A stretch of 36,775 nucleotides of DNA from Fragilaria crotonensis (taxonomy: Eukaryota > Bacillariophyta > Fragilariophyceae > Fragilariales > Fragilariaceae): the NCBI GenBank assembly GCA_022925895.1, contig JAKSYS010000629.1, positions 1 to 36,775 of the forward strand. The letters are read 5' to 3'. The translations under genes and the position numbers were made by a program. Below the pieces are notes generated by a model. The model made no database searches. It was given only the letters and a program-made list of their open reading frames with translations, and was not told the origin of the DNA. Position 1 is the first letter of the stretch. Every line of letters starts with the position of its first letter. This document shows, piece after piece, positions 1 through 10,503 of this stretch.

Positions 1-1350
1 AGAGTAGATAACGGTTTTTGAGCTCAGAAATGTGCGATTTCTCCACCATTCCATGAACTTCGATGAGATAGTGCATATTGATGCTCCTTGGGTGGTGGTG
101 CATCAGGATATGCATGGACGCTGCGAATCGGCTTTTTGGTGAAGTCGATTTGCGCTCAGCCACACATTCCACGTGGATGCACCTGAAAATATACTGATTC
201 CCACGTAAGTCTACGCGAGCGAAATTCTGGATCGCCGAGAATTTCATGCATTTTGGAGGAGGACACACTTTCAAGCACTGTTGACAATGAACAATCTGTG
301 CATGAATGCTCATCGGCATCCAGTTGAGAAGGAAGAGCAACTTCCATCAAGGAGCCGGAAAAGGTGCTGAGGTTAGCAAACCAGGAGAGAGCGAGGATGA
401 ATACTCCTTCGGATCAAATTTGTTGTCCGACAGCGGTTCACAAATGCAAACAAAGCGGTACGACTTGATGCTATTGCTCAACCATTTATTATTCTGTTGT
501 CTTGAATGATGTCCTCCGATCGTCTCTCACTTCATTCGCTCGCTCCTCTCTCCCGGCTTTCAGGTGATGGGTGTGTCGACTGTCAACACAAATTGCCAAC
601 ACCATGCGGCGCCATTATCACACCAGCCAGCAAGCGACACCATTATCACACCAGCCAGCAAGCGACTCAAGAAAGCAGAACTACAAGATAAATAAGAAGA
701 GGAGCATGGTTGCAGCCAATGATGTATTTCTTCAGCATCAATCAAATCAAGAAGGGTTGGTAAAGGACCTAACTGCTGTGAACTCGGAATGATTATGTTT
801 TCAAGTCGGCATGGAGAGTCATCTTTCTAATACTAGGCTGCAGTGGATAAATTGCATAAAGTTTCAATACATCCTGTAGCTGTGTATTACTTTTGCAAGC
901 CTACTAGAGTGACTTCAATGCCGTCCTGTTTACTTTAACAACGACGCGGCGTCATGAATTTGTCATCATCGTCGTCTGGCACCGTACTACTTACGCGCTG
1001 ATTCATCTGAGAATCGAGTGCAGGAACTGATTTTAGCTCGAGAGCTCGAGCGTAGAAAATGCGCGCCGATGAAAAAACGCTCAAGTCCTGCGATTTACTT
1101 AAACAAATTTTTTAAATGTTATGTCTGGTAGATGTATGACGCATAACACAGAAGACGTTAAAATTAGTGTCAAAATAGTGCTCATAACCAAAAATCGGGC
1201 CACTGCTTCAGAGGCCGAATGGTCTCTAGTGATTCACATGAATATACAAGAACCAGGAACTGCACTAAGTACTACTGTAGTACAAAGAACAAGGATCAAT
1301 GAGATAGCTGTTTGTCCAGTAATAGCCGAGTAACTACTAGTAAATGTCGT
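1..1350. other. No supported gene; one edge-reaching minus-strand frame
   Basis: I see no recognisable gene here. On the minus strand a frame starting with ATG at 115 stays open to the window edge (about 38 codons, with a segment reading IEVHGMVEKSHISELKN). It could be the start of a gene lying outside the window, but it is too short to judge. A second minus-strand frame (350 to 156) has plausible composition but no match I know. The rest is AT-rich and, apart from the small duplication listed separately, unremarkable. Confidence 0.3.
612..667. repeat. 28-bp tandem duplication, two copies
   Basis: The unit beginning CCATTATCACACCAGCCAGC occurs twice head to tail, at 612-639 and 640-667, with no mismatch that I can see. 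The perfect identity suggests a recent local duplication. No coding role is apparent. Confidence 0.85.
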
Positions 1351-1377
1351 ACTGAGTACTGGAACACTGGAACTCGT

Positions 1378-1550
1378 AATATGCATATGCACCAAAATAT
1401 GCATATTTTGCTGATATGCATAGTCAACACATTCCAGAATATGCATATATTTCTGAAATATGCATAGTCATGTCAATCGCAGATATGAATATTCTTGAAA
1501 TATGCATAGTCAAGAGATCATACTATATGCATATTTCCAAAATATGCAAA
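1378..1550. repeat. Cluster of ATATGCAT(A) motifs
   Basis: About eight copies of ATATGCATA or close variants lie within 170 bp. Three are followed by GTCA (near 1413, 1457 and 1499) and a ninth-base variant ATATGCAAAGTCA lies near 1541. Spacing is irregular (roughly 15-45 bp), so this is not a simple microsatellite. ATGCAT is self-complementary. It could be a degenerate minisatellite or a cluster of protein-binding sites; the sequence does not decide between these. Confidence 0.6.
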
Positions 1551-1849
1551 GTCACGGCGTGGCTGCAAGTTGAATATCAAAAATAGTCATATGGCTGGTT
1601 TCATCCTGGACCTGCATATCGTTGGAATGCGTAGACGCGGTAATAAAAAATTTAGCTGAAGCCAATTTTCCGGTCCCATCGCACACGACGTAACTGAACA
1701 TCATGCTCCAACCACAGCAGGAGGATGTCTCCATCTTCTGCTGACATCTCCTCGGTGTTTCAAGTCAATTAGGGGACCCCACTGGTAGAAATGAGTCTAT
1801 CTTGGTTGTGACAATTGTCTCGTAGAAGGTGTTCGTTGCCTTTTCCTAG

Positions 1850-2665
1850 ACGTGGAGCAGAGCCACGACGAGTTGCTTGAGGATGACTGTGACACTCATT
1901 ACCAATGCTGGGAAGAGCGAGAAATGAATCAGCCGGCTTCATCAGTCCGGTGCTCTTCACTGGACGACAAACTTGGTCATGTTGAGGATGTAATCACATT
2001 GACCGTTAAAATCATGATGACATGCTCCCGTCATGCAGCTCCAGCATACTGACAGTTGGACCCATATTGAGGCTGTCAAAATTGCTGAGGCCGTTGATAC
2101 GTCGGAAAGACTGCTACTACTTGACAAGAGGATTGACAACAATTTTGGGTATTTTGGGCGTGGGTGCCTACTCCCTAAGAGTGATCATTGATATAGCAGG
2201 AATGTCGGTCAGTCTTGGTGTTTAAATGAGAAGCAAAAGCGACCGCTCCAGATCCTGATCGTGGCTGCTTGAGTAGAAGGTTGTGAAGTCATTTCTGGAG
2301 GCCGATAAAGTCAGAAAACCAGTGTTCAAAGCCCAAGGCAAAGTAGTGACTGTGCACGCTGTCTTGGGATTTCTAGTTCCTTGTGAAATCACACAACTTG
2401 CATGGTGTTGTTGCATCGCCTCGCTCGGAACCACCCTGGAGTCAAAAATATCCCACCAGATCAAGTTATTACGACTCTTCATCAGCAGATAGATAATGCA
2501 AACACTAAACATCCTTGTAGAATTGCTGATCTTGAAGCTGCACGCTTGAACACACTAGTTGTAGGAAAATTGAGGTGGTCAGTCGGTAGCACAATTGAAG
2601 AAATCAGGAGACTCCCAACGCTTATTGGACTACTACTTGGAGATCATAATTCAATATTTTGATGC
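1850..2665 (+). pseudogene. Possible decayed coding stretch, unrecognised
   Basis: Several short plus-strand frames follow one another with protein-like composition but in different phases. One around 1950-2050 reads SLDDKLGHVEDVITLTVKIM, one around 2060-2150 reads IAEAVDTSERLLLLDKRIDN, and one at 2402-2662 runs 86 codons to a TGA. They are separated by stops and phase changes without obvious GT-AG introns. This looks like an eroded gene or transposon ORF, but I recognise no family and the codon signal could be chance. Confidence 0.15.
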
Positions 2666-2806
2666 AAGGAAGATAGGAGACAAATGCAAAGCACAATAAA
2701 CTATCAGTTACATTTGTTCACTGGCGGAAGTACAAACGTTCAGGATGGCAACGGTTGTTTTCGGTAGTCGTTGGTAGATATACCCGTAGTGCTGTCATCA
2801 TGCCCC

Positions 2807-2882
2807 AACTGCCGACCCTTCCAAGCCAAACAATGTCCTTAAGTGGATGATTGAGCCGAATGCAGCAAAAGGGTCGGCAGTT
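2807..2882. repeat. 14-bp perfect inverted repeat (hairpin)
   Basis: AACTGCCGACCCTT at 2807-2820 is exactly complementary to AAGGGTCGGCAGTT at 2869-2882, with a 48-bp spacer. The arms are GC-rich in an AT-rich surrounding. It could be the ends of a very short foldback element or an RNA hairpin. Confidence 0.75.
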
Positions 2883-3424
2883 TCAAAGTGTATGTTGGTG
2901 AAGTCATCGTTTTGCCATCATGGTCCGCAAACCTTTTTTGTGTGTGGTGTCGATCGTGTTGTTTGGATCTGCGAGGATGCAAGGTCGTGTTCGAATTCAT
3001 GACGTCACGAAAATTTGTACTGAGTCTACACAGGTTGTACTATATGTAAGAAAACAATGAAACCAGCCATAAAATCCCGTGACTGTCGACCTCTGATCAC
3101 ACCATCCATCCTCGAGACTTCAGACTACAAAACCACCGGTACAAGTACAAGTACCTGGGACATGCGGCAAACCCGCTTAAACACTCATAACGGCTAAAAG
3201 TTGGGGGGTTACCGCAACGACATCCGGAATTTTGTCGGATTGGAATTTAGATTTCTAGATACGAATACGAGAATCCGTCACGCATATATGAAAAAGGGAA
3301 TGCACGTGTACATATACTGCGCGCACGGCGATGATAGCTTGGCGCGCTCTGAAGGTGGCGTGGCGTGCTCGTCTTAGCGAAACTATTATAAAAAAGAGGG
3401 TACGATAAAGTCTTCGTATGTCCC

Positions 3425-3700
3425 AGAACTTTTACTTAACCCTAATGACTTTTTCTTACGCAATATTAAATAATATTATTTAATATTAATTTTGCTTATC
3501 CCTAACATTATTTTCTTACAACAACCTTTGTTGCTGCTTGCGATTTTTTTCAGCATTTACCGTAAACGTCCTTGAGGGTACGGCAGTTTTTACTTAACCT
3601 TAACTCTTTTTCTTACGGCAAACAGAATTTACTTAACTTTACTTAAAAAATATTATCCCTAGTCAAATTTTCTTAGCGGACACAAGAATTTCTTAGGCAG
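3425..3700. repeat. Degenerate TTTTACTTAACCCTAA...TTTTTCTTACG repeats with a 26-bp palindrome
   Basis: Four imperfect copies of a pyrimidine-rich block (TTTTACTTAACCCTAA followed by TTTTTCTTACG) start near 3428, 3490, 3589 and 3627. Between the first two, positions 3462-3487 form a perfect 26-bp A/T palindrome. The stretch lies about 450 bp upstream of the plastid-protein gene and has no ORF worth calling. Confidence 0.6.
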
Positions 3701-4145
3701 GGTTGAAAAATATTGAGCGAAACGACACCTGCCAACTTCCATCTCGGTGGTATTTGACTTGTGCTTGCTGGCCGGCTCGCATGCATTTTCCCACGCCCGC
3801 CAGCATGTTTACAACTTGTGTAAAATACCGTTTGGATAACGAAGTAAATTTCCTTTCAGATTTTTTTAAAACACAACTCACAAGCGGTTCAAGGAAAAAT
3901 TCCGGATTCCCAGTAGTCAATTCCTATTTAAAACGCATGCATTTGTATTTAAGCAGGTTTTCCGCATTTCCCTGGTTGTATGATAGGCCTACAGGCCCGA
4001 TGTCGCAGTTGAATTGAACACCGAATCCAACCGATTTCAACTTGCGTGTTAGACACGAATGTTGATGTCAAAACTCACTGCAACGAGGATTTCAGAAACA
4101 ATAGCACAGCAACCTTTGCCAGCCTTTCCAGCATATTTCAGTGAC

Positions 4146-5266
4146 ATGAAATTGACAAACTTCTCCATCGCGCTCCTTGTTGTTTTCCAAGACGCAAATG
4201 TGAGCGGATTCAATTTTCTTCCGTCGGGGGAAAGTATGCGCTCCCACCGTGCTTCTCTTCCCTTGTCAGCTCAAAAGAAGCGCAAACGGAAGCAACCACC
4301 GGGAGAGCCGGTATCAGCTATGGAAGTCCCATCGGCTCCTATGCAAGGCTTAGTAAAAGCTCAGGAAGATGCGCTTTCTGACGATGATGTTTCCTTGATT
4401 AAGGACGTTGCAAACTTCGAGTTCAAGCCGGAGTCTTTTATTGGGATTGGTATGTCCGATACATGTGTCTGTGATGCATGTCGTTGCCTCAACTTACATT
4501 GATTGCTCTGTAGGAGTCGACGATGCAAGCTCACTAGATGATGGAAACCAATTTAAGCTTCCAGATATTAGGAATGCGCTGAGAAAGAAGGAAATAGAGG
4601 AAGAGATCGCACGAATGGAAGAACAAGAAAGGGAATCGAAGCCAAAAATTAAACGAAGCGACACAAAAGCATTCAAGAAGGTAAGCCTGTTCTTTTTATT
4701 GGATTTTCCAGACAAGCTTTGCTCATACGTTTTGAGGATAGTTGTTGGAGAGCAATCCATTCGGTGATGCAGACGATACTCTCTTTGAACAAGAAGAATA
4801 CAACGCCGTTAGCGCTCTACTTGGCGAGCGAGCTAAACCCTTTCTAGGCATTCCAACTGGTCCGATTCAAGTTGGGCATTTCATCGGAGCCTTAGGCATC
4901 GTACTGATGGCGTTCGTGGACTACCCGGGTTTTCCTTTGACTAACTTGCCTACACCCGTGCGAGAGTGCTTTCAAGGCGGTAGGTGCCCTTCGGTGGTGT
5001 GCTCTTGTCTTCAATTCCATATGCCCAAACTAACTTGCAGAGAATCTTCAGGATTGTCAACTGTCTTTGGGATCAATGCTATTCTTGCCCTTCTTTCTGT
5101 TTTCAAAGCGTCTGAGCGAGGTCAACCAGTCATTCTTTGGGTTGCGAAGACATTTGCTGTTGGGGGTCTTGCATTTGATCAGCTTACCCAGCTTCCTACT
5201 CTCGACGAGATCAAAAAGTCAGATGTGGTCAAAGGCAAACGCGTTGTAAGGAGGAGCGACCGGTAG
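4146..5266 (+). CDS. Plastid-targeted membrane protein of unknown function (3-4 exons)
   Basis: Exons are 4146-4449, 4514-4680 and 4742 to the TAG at 5264-5266. Intron 1 (4450-4513, GTATGT...TGTAG) and intron 2 (4681-4741, GTAAGC...GATAG) join one frame cleanly. A third intron is likely near 4980-5042: GTAGGT...GCAGAG removes 63 nt, giving about 310 aa, and a 57-nt alternative gives 312 aa. An upstream in-frame ATG exists at 4059, but starting at 4146 gives a proper signal peptide (MKLTNFSIALLVV...) followed by VSG|FNF, the heterokont plastid pre-sequence pattern. After a basic segment comes an acidic/charged coiled-coil-like part (ALRKKEIEEEIARMEEQERE). The C-terminal half is hydrophobic, with likely membrane spans around VGHFIGALGIVLMAF, LSTVFGINAILALLSVF and ILWVAKTFAVGGLAF. 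I infer a thylakoid or envelope membrane protein but do not recognise the family. Confidence 0.75.
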
Positions 5267-7220
5267 AGGTATTCGTTGTGAGGGACGTTGTAACTCAAGC
5301 ACATTGCTTAATCTGCCAATACACTTCCCCTATAGCCCCTCTGTAGTGAGGAAGTTGGTCGATTGCTTCGTCAATGGGCAATCGGCATGCAAGCACTTGT
5401 ACCTGGTACTTTGTTTGTATTGTAAGTTGGAGTATATCAAGCAAGTGTGTAGAAATGTAGTGAAAGATAGACGGGGAAGTAGAGGGCTTCAGTTTAGTGA
5501 ATAAAGACGGGATGATGGTGGATCAGAGGAGTGAAATGATTAAAAGTGAGGAGCAGATGAGACGCTGATGGCAATGTAGATGGAAGATGGAATAGAGCAG
5601 GGATGAAGAAAATGAGATGGCATTTACAGTTAGACAGAGGTGCATCTCAAATTCAAATCCCTATGTGGGGAAAAGGTCTGATTCTCAGGGGAGTCATAGT
5701 GTTGTGTCAGAAAAATGCGGTCATGTCACTTTTGGTAGATCAGATCTAGTACGTCCCAAACTTGGTGAAGAAAGTATGTGATACACAGACAATGTTGATG
5801 AATGTGCTTTGGAGCAATGAGAATTATATCAGCAAGTTGAGAACCACATGGTGGGATCCAGTGATGCTGAAAAAAAACTGCCTTGTTGGCCTAGGCAGAC
5901 ACAGTGTTGATAGAAATGTTTAATGCAGGGTGTCTTACAAGTGAGTTTACCAACAGGGATGAGCAATTTTTCCTACCCGGCACGAGGTCTAAGTCAGCTA
6001 CTATTCTTTTATTTTTGAATTCAACCAGCAGCTGTACTGCATGTTTTGTAGCTATTGTGCACTATGGGACTATTCCATGCATCATAGTACGGACTATATA
6101 CTGAAGGTAACTGCAAACCCAGTTTATAAAATAATGAATACTGCTGGCTATATACTGCATAGTGGCGGTATTTGGGGTGTACTTATTGCCGGATAAGAAA
6201 TGCTGGATTACCTAAATCTTGTTGGTAGAGTACGGTACCAGAGTACCAAACAAAGTTAAAACTCTTGAAGTCTGCACAGAGTTACTGTAGAATGGTTATG
6301 GTGTTTCAAAAACTTCACAATCCCCTAGAAGTTCCAGCAAACTAGCTATTTAATCACTGTTGTTGCGCTGTTTTGAAACCACGATTTGCCGCGCCTTCCT
6401 GCTCTTCTTCACTGTGCAGTACATGTACTCGCTCCAGAATGACATTGAGAAGTACTCAGTAGTCAGTTGTCAGTAGTATATGCTGATGGGTTCATCATAT
6501 TCCTCACTGTAGCCTACTGATTCATAAGGAGTAGCACTAGTATCTTAGGGTGTCCTCCGCTCATGCCCTGTTGTCCGCACAAAGAACACTATCTTGAATG
6601 CATTTGTTAGTCCTGACAACACCATGTCTACTTGTACAAGACAATCAACAGTCGTTGTCGTCAAAGTTATACACTCATCTCAATGATTTCATGATTTTGT
6701 CTTACAACCTGTTCGGACGTTGGAAGTCTCATATTTCTTCAATGTGTTTCTTCAAATGAATTGGACCATCATAGCAGTAGCTACTATTCAGTCAACAACT
6801 AGAACTTATTGAATGGCGAAATTTGTTGCTGAGCTGTGCTTCATATTGTTTGAATGAGAGCATCAAATCAATCATATCCAATGAGAATGGACCCATGACA
6901 CTCCGGCACTTCCTGAAGGGTACCACACTGAGCTAGATGATATTGATTTGTTGGGGATTAAGTGATTCACAAATGCCAGATGCTTATCATTTGTATGGCT
7001 CTGTCAGCATACACCATAGCTGCTTGGGAAAATAGGTGGACATCTTGTTTGCCATTTCTTTGCTCATTTGGTTTTTGTCAGCACCAAGGGAACATCGCAT
7101 TGAGCTGGCATTATCTTTAGTACCAGTATTTGGTGGTGGGTATCTCAAAATGAATCACAATCATTGACACATTTTTCTTGATTCGTCTTGTCCTCTCCTA
7201 GCTGGCACGACGACCTTGCA
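5267..7220. other. Gene-poor intergenic stretch
   Basis: About 2 kb with stop-rich frames on both strands. The first 250 bp after the plastid-protein stop may be 3' UTR. I see no domain, RNA gene or clear tandem repeat. Short AGTACTCAGTAGTCAG-type GTAC-rich runs (near 6450-6480) are common in the intergenic DNA of this window. Confidence 0.4.
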
Positions 7221-7257
7221 GAATGATTTTGTTTCATCCTGATTTTCTCAAGACTAG

Positions 7258-7677
7258 GTGGACACAAAGGAAGATATTGTTACTGACTATTTCCATGGTC
7301 TACTACTACTGTTGGGAACACAGGATTGCAGTTTTTTTTACATTCACCACAGCCATGACCATCATATTGCTCTACATGATTGCAGTATTGATTGTTTTCT
7401 TCATTGGCAGAAGTGCAACACCATTGTACTGCTACTCCAAGCGTGGATTGTTTACCAGAGTTTATATCTATGCAATCAGCTGCGGAAAAGGGCATTTCAA
7501 TTTGTTGTATATTATGATGCCTGGGAGCATCAGTTTCCAAACTGTCAGACTTCTTTGGAGACAATCATTCATCATTGTCTAGCCCAACTAGAGTGCTGTG
7601 ATTCCCAAGAACTAACTCAAGGAGCAGCATATTGCAATTTCCTATCACCAAGAGGAATGTGCAGGAGGCCATTGTGA
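7258..7677 (+). pseudogene. Unrecognised 139-codon ORF, doubtful
   Basis: An open plus-strand frame runs from ATG 7258 to TGA 7677. The product is rich in His, Cys, Leu and Gln (a His-rich HHSHDHH patch near residue 30) and shows no motif I know. A second frame (7223-7582) is open over the same DNA, which weakens the case for coding. It could be a chance ORF or part of a decayed element; the next repeats begin 280 bp downstream. Confidence 0.15.
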
Positions 7678-7957
7678 CTTGAATTCTATGAACACTGGCT
7701 GGTGTCGGTCTGAAAAACATTTTGTGGACATATTATGTACAAAGGTGCAAGGTAAGAATGTTGTCTTATTCTCTGGCATTGTTGAGGAATTAATTGCATG
7801 AGACATAGTCTGGGCTTAGGTGTGGTAACAGGAGGTCAGCATAGGTTGTTAGCGAGTTGTTAGTCCTACTAGGATGCGCTCATGCCATGTCCTCCATGCG
7901 AACACTTCTAGCCACCGCTACTTGTCCTCTCATGGATGAGATCTTGTTTTATGTCAT

Positions 7958-8065
7958 GCACAAGTAGTAGTGACCACTAGAGATAAGAGTATGTTCTACT
8001 TGCTGGCCTGGTCGGTGACGTGGCACAGCAGATTGTAGGATAGTGGACACTATCCTGACCTCCTC
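7958..8065. repeat. Diverged dispersed repeat, copy 1
   Basis: This stretch and 9357-9478 share an ordered series of blocks: TGCACAAGTA, AGTGACCA, CTAGAGAT, GGTCGGTGACGTGGC and ATAGT.GAC.CTAT. Both copies have the same orientation and lie about 1.4 kb apart, flanking the decayed ORF at 8554-9090. They could be remnants of two insertions of one short element or terminal direct repeats. Confidence 0.6.
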
Positions 8066-8553
8066 CTCTTCGGCTAGGACTGCCTGAATCTGTGTCATGG
8101 GGACCTACCTCCTCTCAAACCCAGACTCTCTCATGCCATCATATATATCATGGACTAAATTGGTAAAATAGTTGTCCCCAATGCCTTTGTTCATGTATCA
8201 GCTTCGTGCATGCTTCAGCTAACTTTTCATTAGAGCGACACCAATGGGCATTCACAATTCACAATAGTACATGATGCGATGGCCCCACGTACGCCGTAGT
8301 CATCAGAAATAGTAATATGCATTTTAGCAAGTTCCCCTTCCAGTATCTGCACACTCTGAATAACGCCGAAGTTGTAAGCAGAAAGATTTGCCAGATTAGT
8401 ATCTTGTATGCCAAGACATCGGAGCATGTACAGTACTATATACTAATCTCTTCTTTACATGTTTATAAGCGATCTATCTCTAGGTCTCTTCATTTCATGT
8501 TGCTGGCCACAAAGGGCGGGCGAATTGGTTAGGGGCAGGTGGTGACATAGCAG

Positions 8554-9090
8554 CTAACGCCTTGTGGCAAAGCAGCAATAGAACAATAACTCAGCACAAG
8601 TGCCGAGAAAATAGGAGGGATGGCAATGTGATCCAGCGTGGAGCAATTGTTGCAGGATAGGCGGTACCCGAGGACCAGGAAGAGACATCTCGGGGGCCGG
8701 AACTAAAGGCGGAGGATCCGTAGGCATGGTGTTAGCGTAGGGGAAGTAAGTGGAGAGGAGTTGTTGCCGTCGCCCGAGTGCAGATGCGTGGGAGGTAGCA
8801 AGTCGTGCAAGCCGGAGCCAGCGTGAACGTTGTCGGGGAGACTGACGCAATTGAGCCTCCAGAGGGACAGTAAAATAGCTCTGTAGGATGGAAGAGAAGG
8901 TAGATCGCAGCAAGTATAGTTGCATGATTGAGTGATTTAGAGCAGCGTGGACAATGGATAGGCTGTCTGACCCCGCTTCGTGCAAAACGTCGTTTTGGCT
9001 CTTCCAGATTGCGAGAGAGTACTCTTGGACAGCCGTGATCACTGCTGTCGCATGTACGGATCCGATTAGAATGCAAGGAAATGACGTCAA
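8554..9090 (-). pseudogene. C-terminal fragment resembling a non-LTR retrotransposon ORF
   Basis: A 178-codon minus-strand frame contains SLAIWKSQNDVLHEA followed by a helical stretch and SRWLRLARLATSHASAL. That arrangement (a W..RN...H box, then a charged LRL..A box) resembles the tail after the reverse transcriptase in non-LTR elements of diatoms and other stramenopiles, as I remember it. No RT active-site box is present, so at most a fragment remains. The ORF start lies inside the 28-bp inverted repeat at 9063-9216. The family call is inference; a chance ORF is possible. Confidence 0.3.
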
Positions 9091-9216
9091 GCCGTACCAA
9101 TCAGCATGCTCTCCCTATGTTACTGTCTTACTGGAGCACTGTATCTCCGTAGGTATTACGGGAAAGGGTCAGTATTGTGACGTCATCATTGACGTCATTT
9201 CCTTGCATTCTAATCG
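9063..9216. repeat. 28-bp perfect inverted repeat with 98-bp spacer
   Basis: Positions 9063-9090 (starting CGATTAGAATGCAAGG) and 9189-9216 (ending CCTTGCATTCTAATCG) are exact reverse complements over 28 bp and can form a long stem. The stem includes TGACGTCA, a CRE/bZIP-type palindrome, on both arms, and another GACGTCA lies at the inner edge of the right arm. Such perfection implies recent origin or selection. A foldback/MITE core is one reading. Confidence 0.85.
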
Positions 9217-9356
9217 AAACCAGTACCTGACAGAATCACCGAATAGCGTTGGTCGCGATACACCACTGGCCCTTGCTTTGCCAAACGATGGGAGTACTAC
9301 CAACTACGGTACCAGTACCAACTCCCAACAAACACGATTCTTAGCTAGTTGTGTCG

Positions 9357-9478
9357 TGCACAAGTAAGAGTGACCAGTACCAGTACTTGTACTAGAGATT
9401 AGAGATCAGACGCTGTGCTAATTGCTATTGTGGTCGGTGACGTGGCGCAGCGGTAGTAGAATAGTCGACGCTATGATA
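9357..9478. repeat. Diverged dispersed repeat, copy 2
   Basis: This is the partner of 7958-8065, same orientation. It includes TGACGTGGCGCAGCGGTAG, which resembles a tRNA A box (TGGCGCAGCGG). I found no matching B box downstream in either copy, so a tRNA-derived SINE is only a possibility. Confidence 0.55.
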
Positions 9479-9584
9479 TGCATATATCCTGACATTTCAC
9501 AAAGCGTAACGGTTGCTTGTACCAGTACAACAACAGGTACAGTAACACCTCTTGCCCCATAGATGCTACTCGTTCGCTGTACAT

Positions 9585-10340
9585 GTTGCATGTTGCATGT
9601 ACGATGTACGATGTACGATGTACAATGTACGATGTATCATGTACGATGTATCATGTACGATGTATCATGTATCATGTATCATGTATCATGTATCATGTAT
9701 CATGTATCATGTATCATGTATCATGTATCACGTATCACGTATCATGTATCATGTATCATGTATCATGTATCATGTATCATGTATCATGTATCATGTATCA
9801 TGTATCACGTATCATGTATCATGTATCAGGTATCATGTATCATGTATCATGTATCATGTATCATGTATCATGTATCATGGCCCATGTATCATGTATCATG
9901 TATCATGTATCATGTATCATGTATCATGTATCATGTATCATGTATCATGTATCATGTATCATGTATCATGTATCATGTATCATGTATCATGTATCATGTA
10001 TCATGTATCATGTATCATGTATCATGTATCATGTATCATGTCATGTATCATGTATCATGTATCATGTATCATGTATCATGTATCATGTATCATGTATCAT
10101 GTATCATGTATCATGTATCATGTATCATGTATCATGTATCATGTATCATGTATCATGTATCATGTATCATGTATCATGTATCATGTATGATGTATGATGT
10201 ATGATGTATGATGTATGATGTATGATGTATGATGTATGATGTATGATGTATGATGTATGATGTATGATGTATGATGTATGATGTATGATGTATGATGTAT
10301 GATGTATGATGTATGATGTATGATGTATGATGTATGATGT
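9585..10340. repeat. Heptanucleotide satellite with three unit types in order
   Basis: About 750 bp of 7-bp units. The left edge mixes GTACGAT and GTATCAT (to about 9660). The bulk is GTATCAT repeats (to about 10187) with scattered variants: CACGTATC near 9730 and 9805, CAGGTATC near 9829, a GGCCC interruption near 9879 and a shortened unit near 10040. The right end, about 10188-10340, is pure GTATGAT. Because 7 is not a multiple of 3 and the unit contains no forward stop, all three forward frames stay open and encode the same heptapeptide cycle (VSCIMYH). The long ORFs here are therefore artefacts. Confidence 0.97.
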
Positions 10341-10503
10341 ATTACGTATATGTATTATGTGTATCATATGAACATATAAACATATTTACATATGAGAATA
10401 TCATATGATGGTTAAGGTCTTTTAGTCTTTCTGTCTTGTCACTAATACTGTCCCACGTACTTGTACCCCAGACCCCAGGACCACCGGAGGCCAGAGGCCA
10501 GGC

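Noticed and set aside
9517-10204. Three overlapping plus-strand ORFs of over 200 codons with a repeating heptapeptide
   Set aside because: They come from a 7-bp tandem repeat with no forward stop. Each frame reads the same seven residues in rotation, and no start context or conserved domain exists.
9585-10340. CRISPR-like array
   Set aside because: The repeats are contiguous 7-bp units without spacers; this is a satellite in a eukaryotic genome.
10167-10367. Minus-strand ORF of repeating IIHHTSY residues
   Set aside because: Same artefact, from the GTATGAT block of the satellite.
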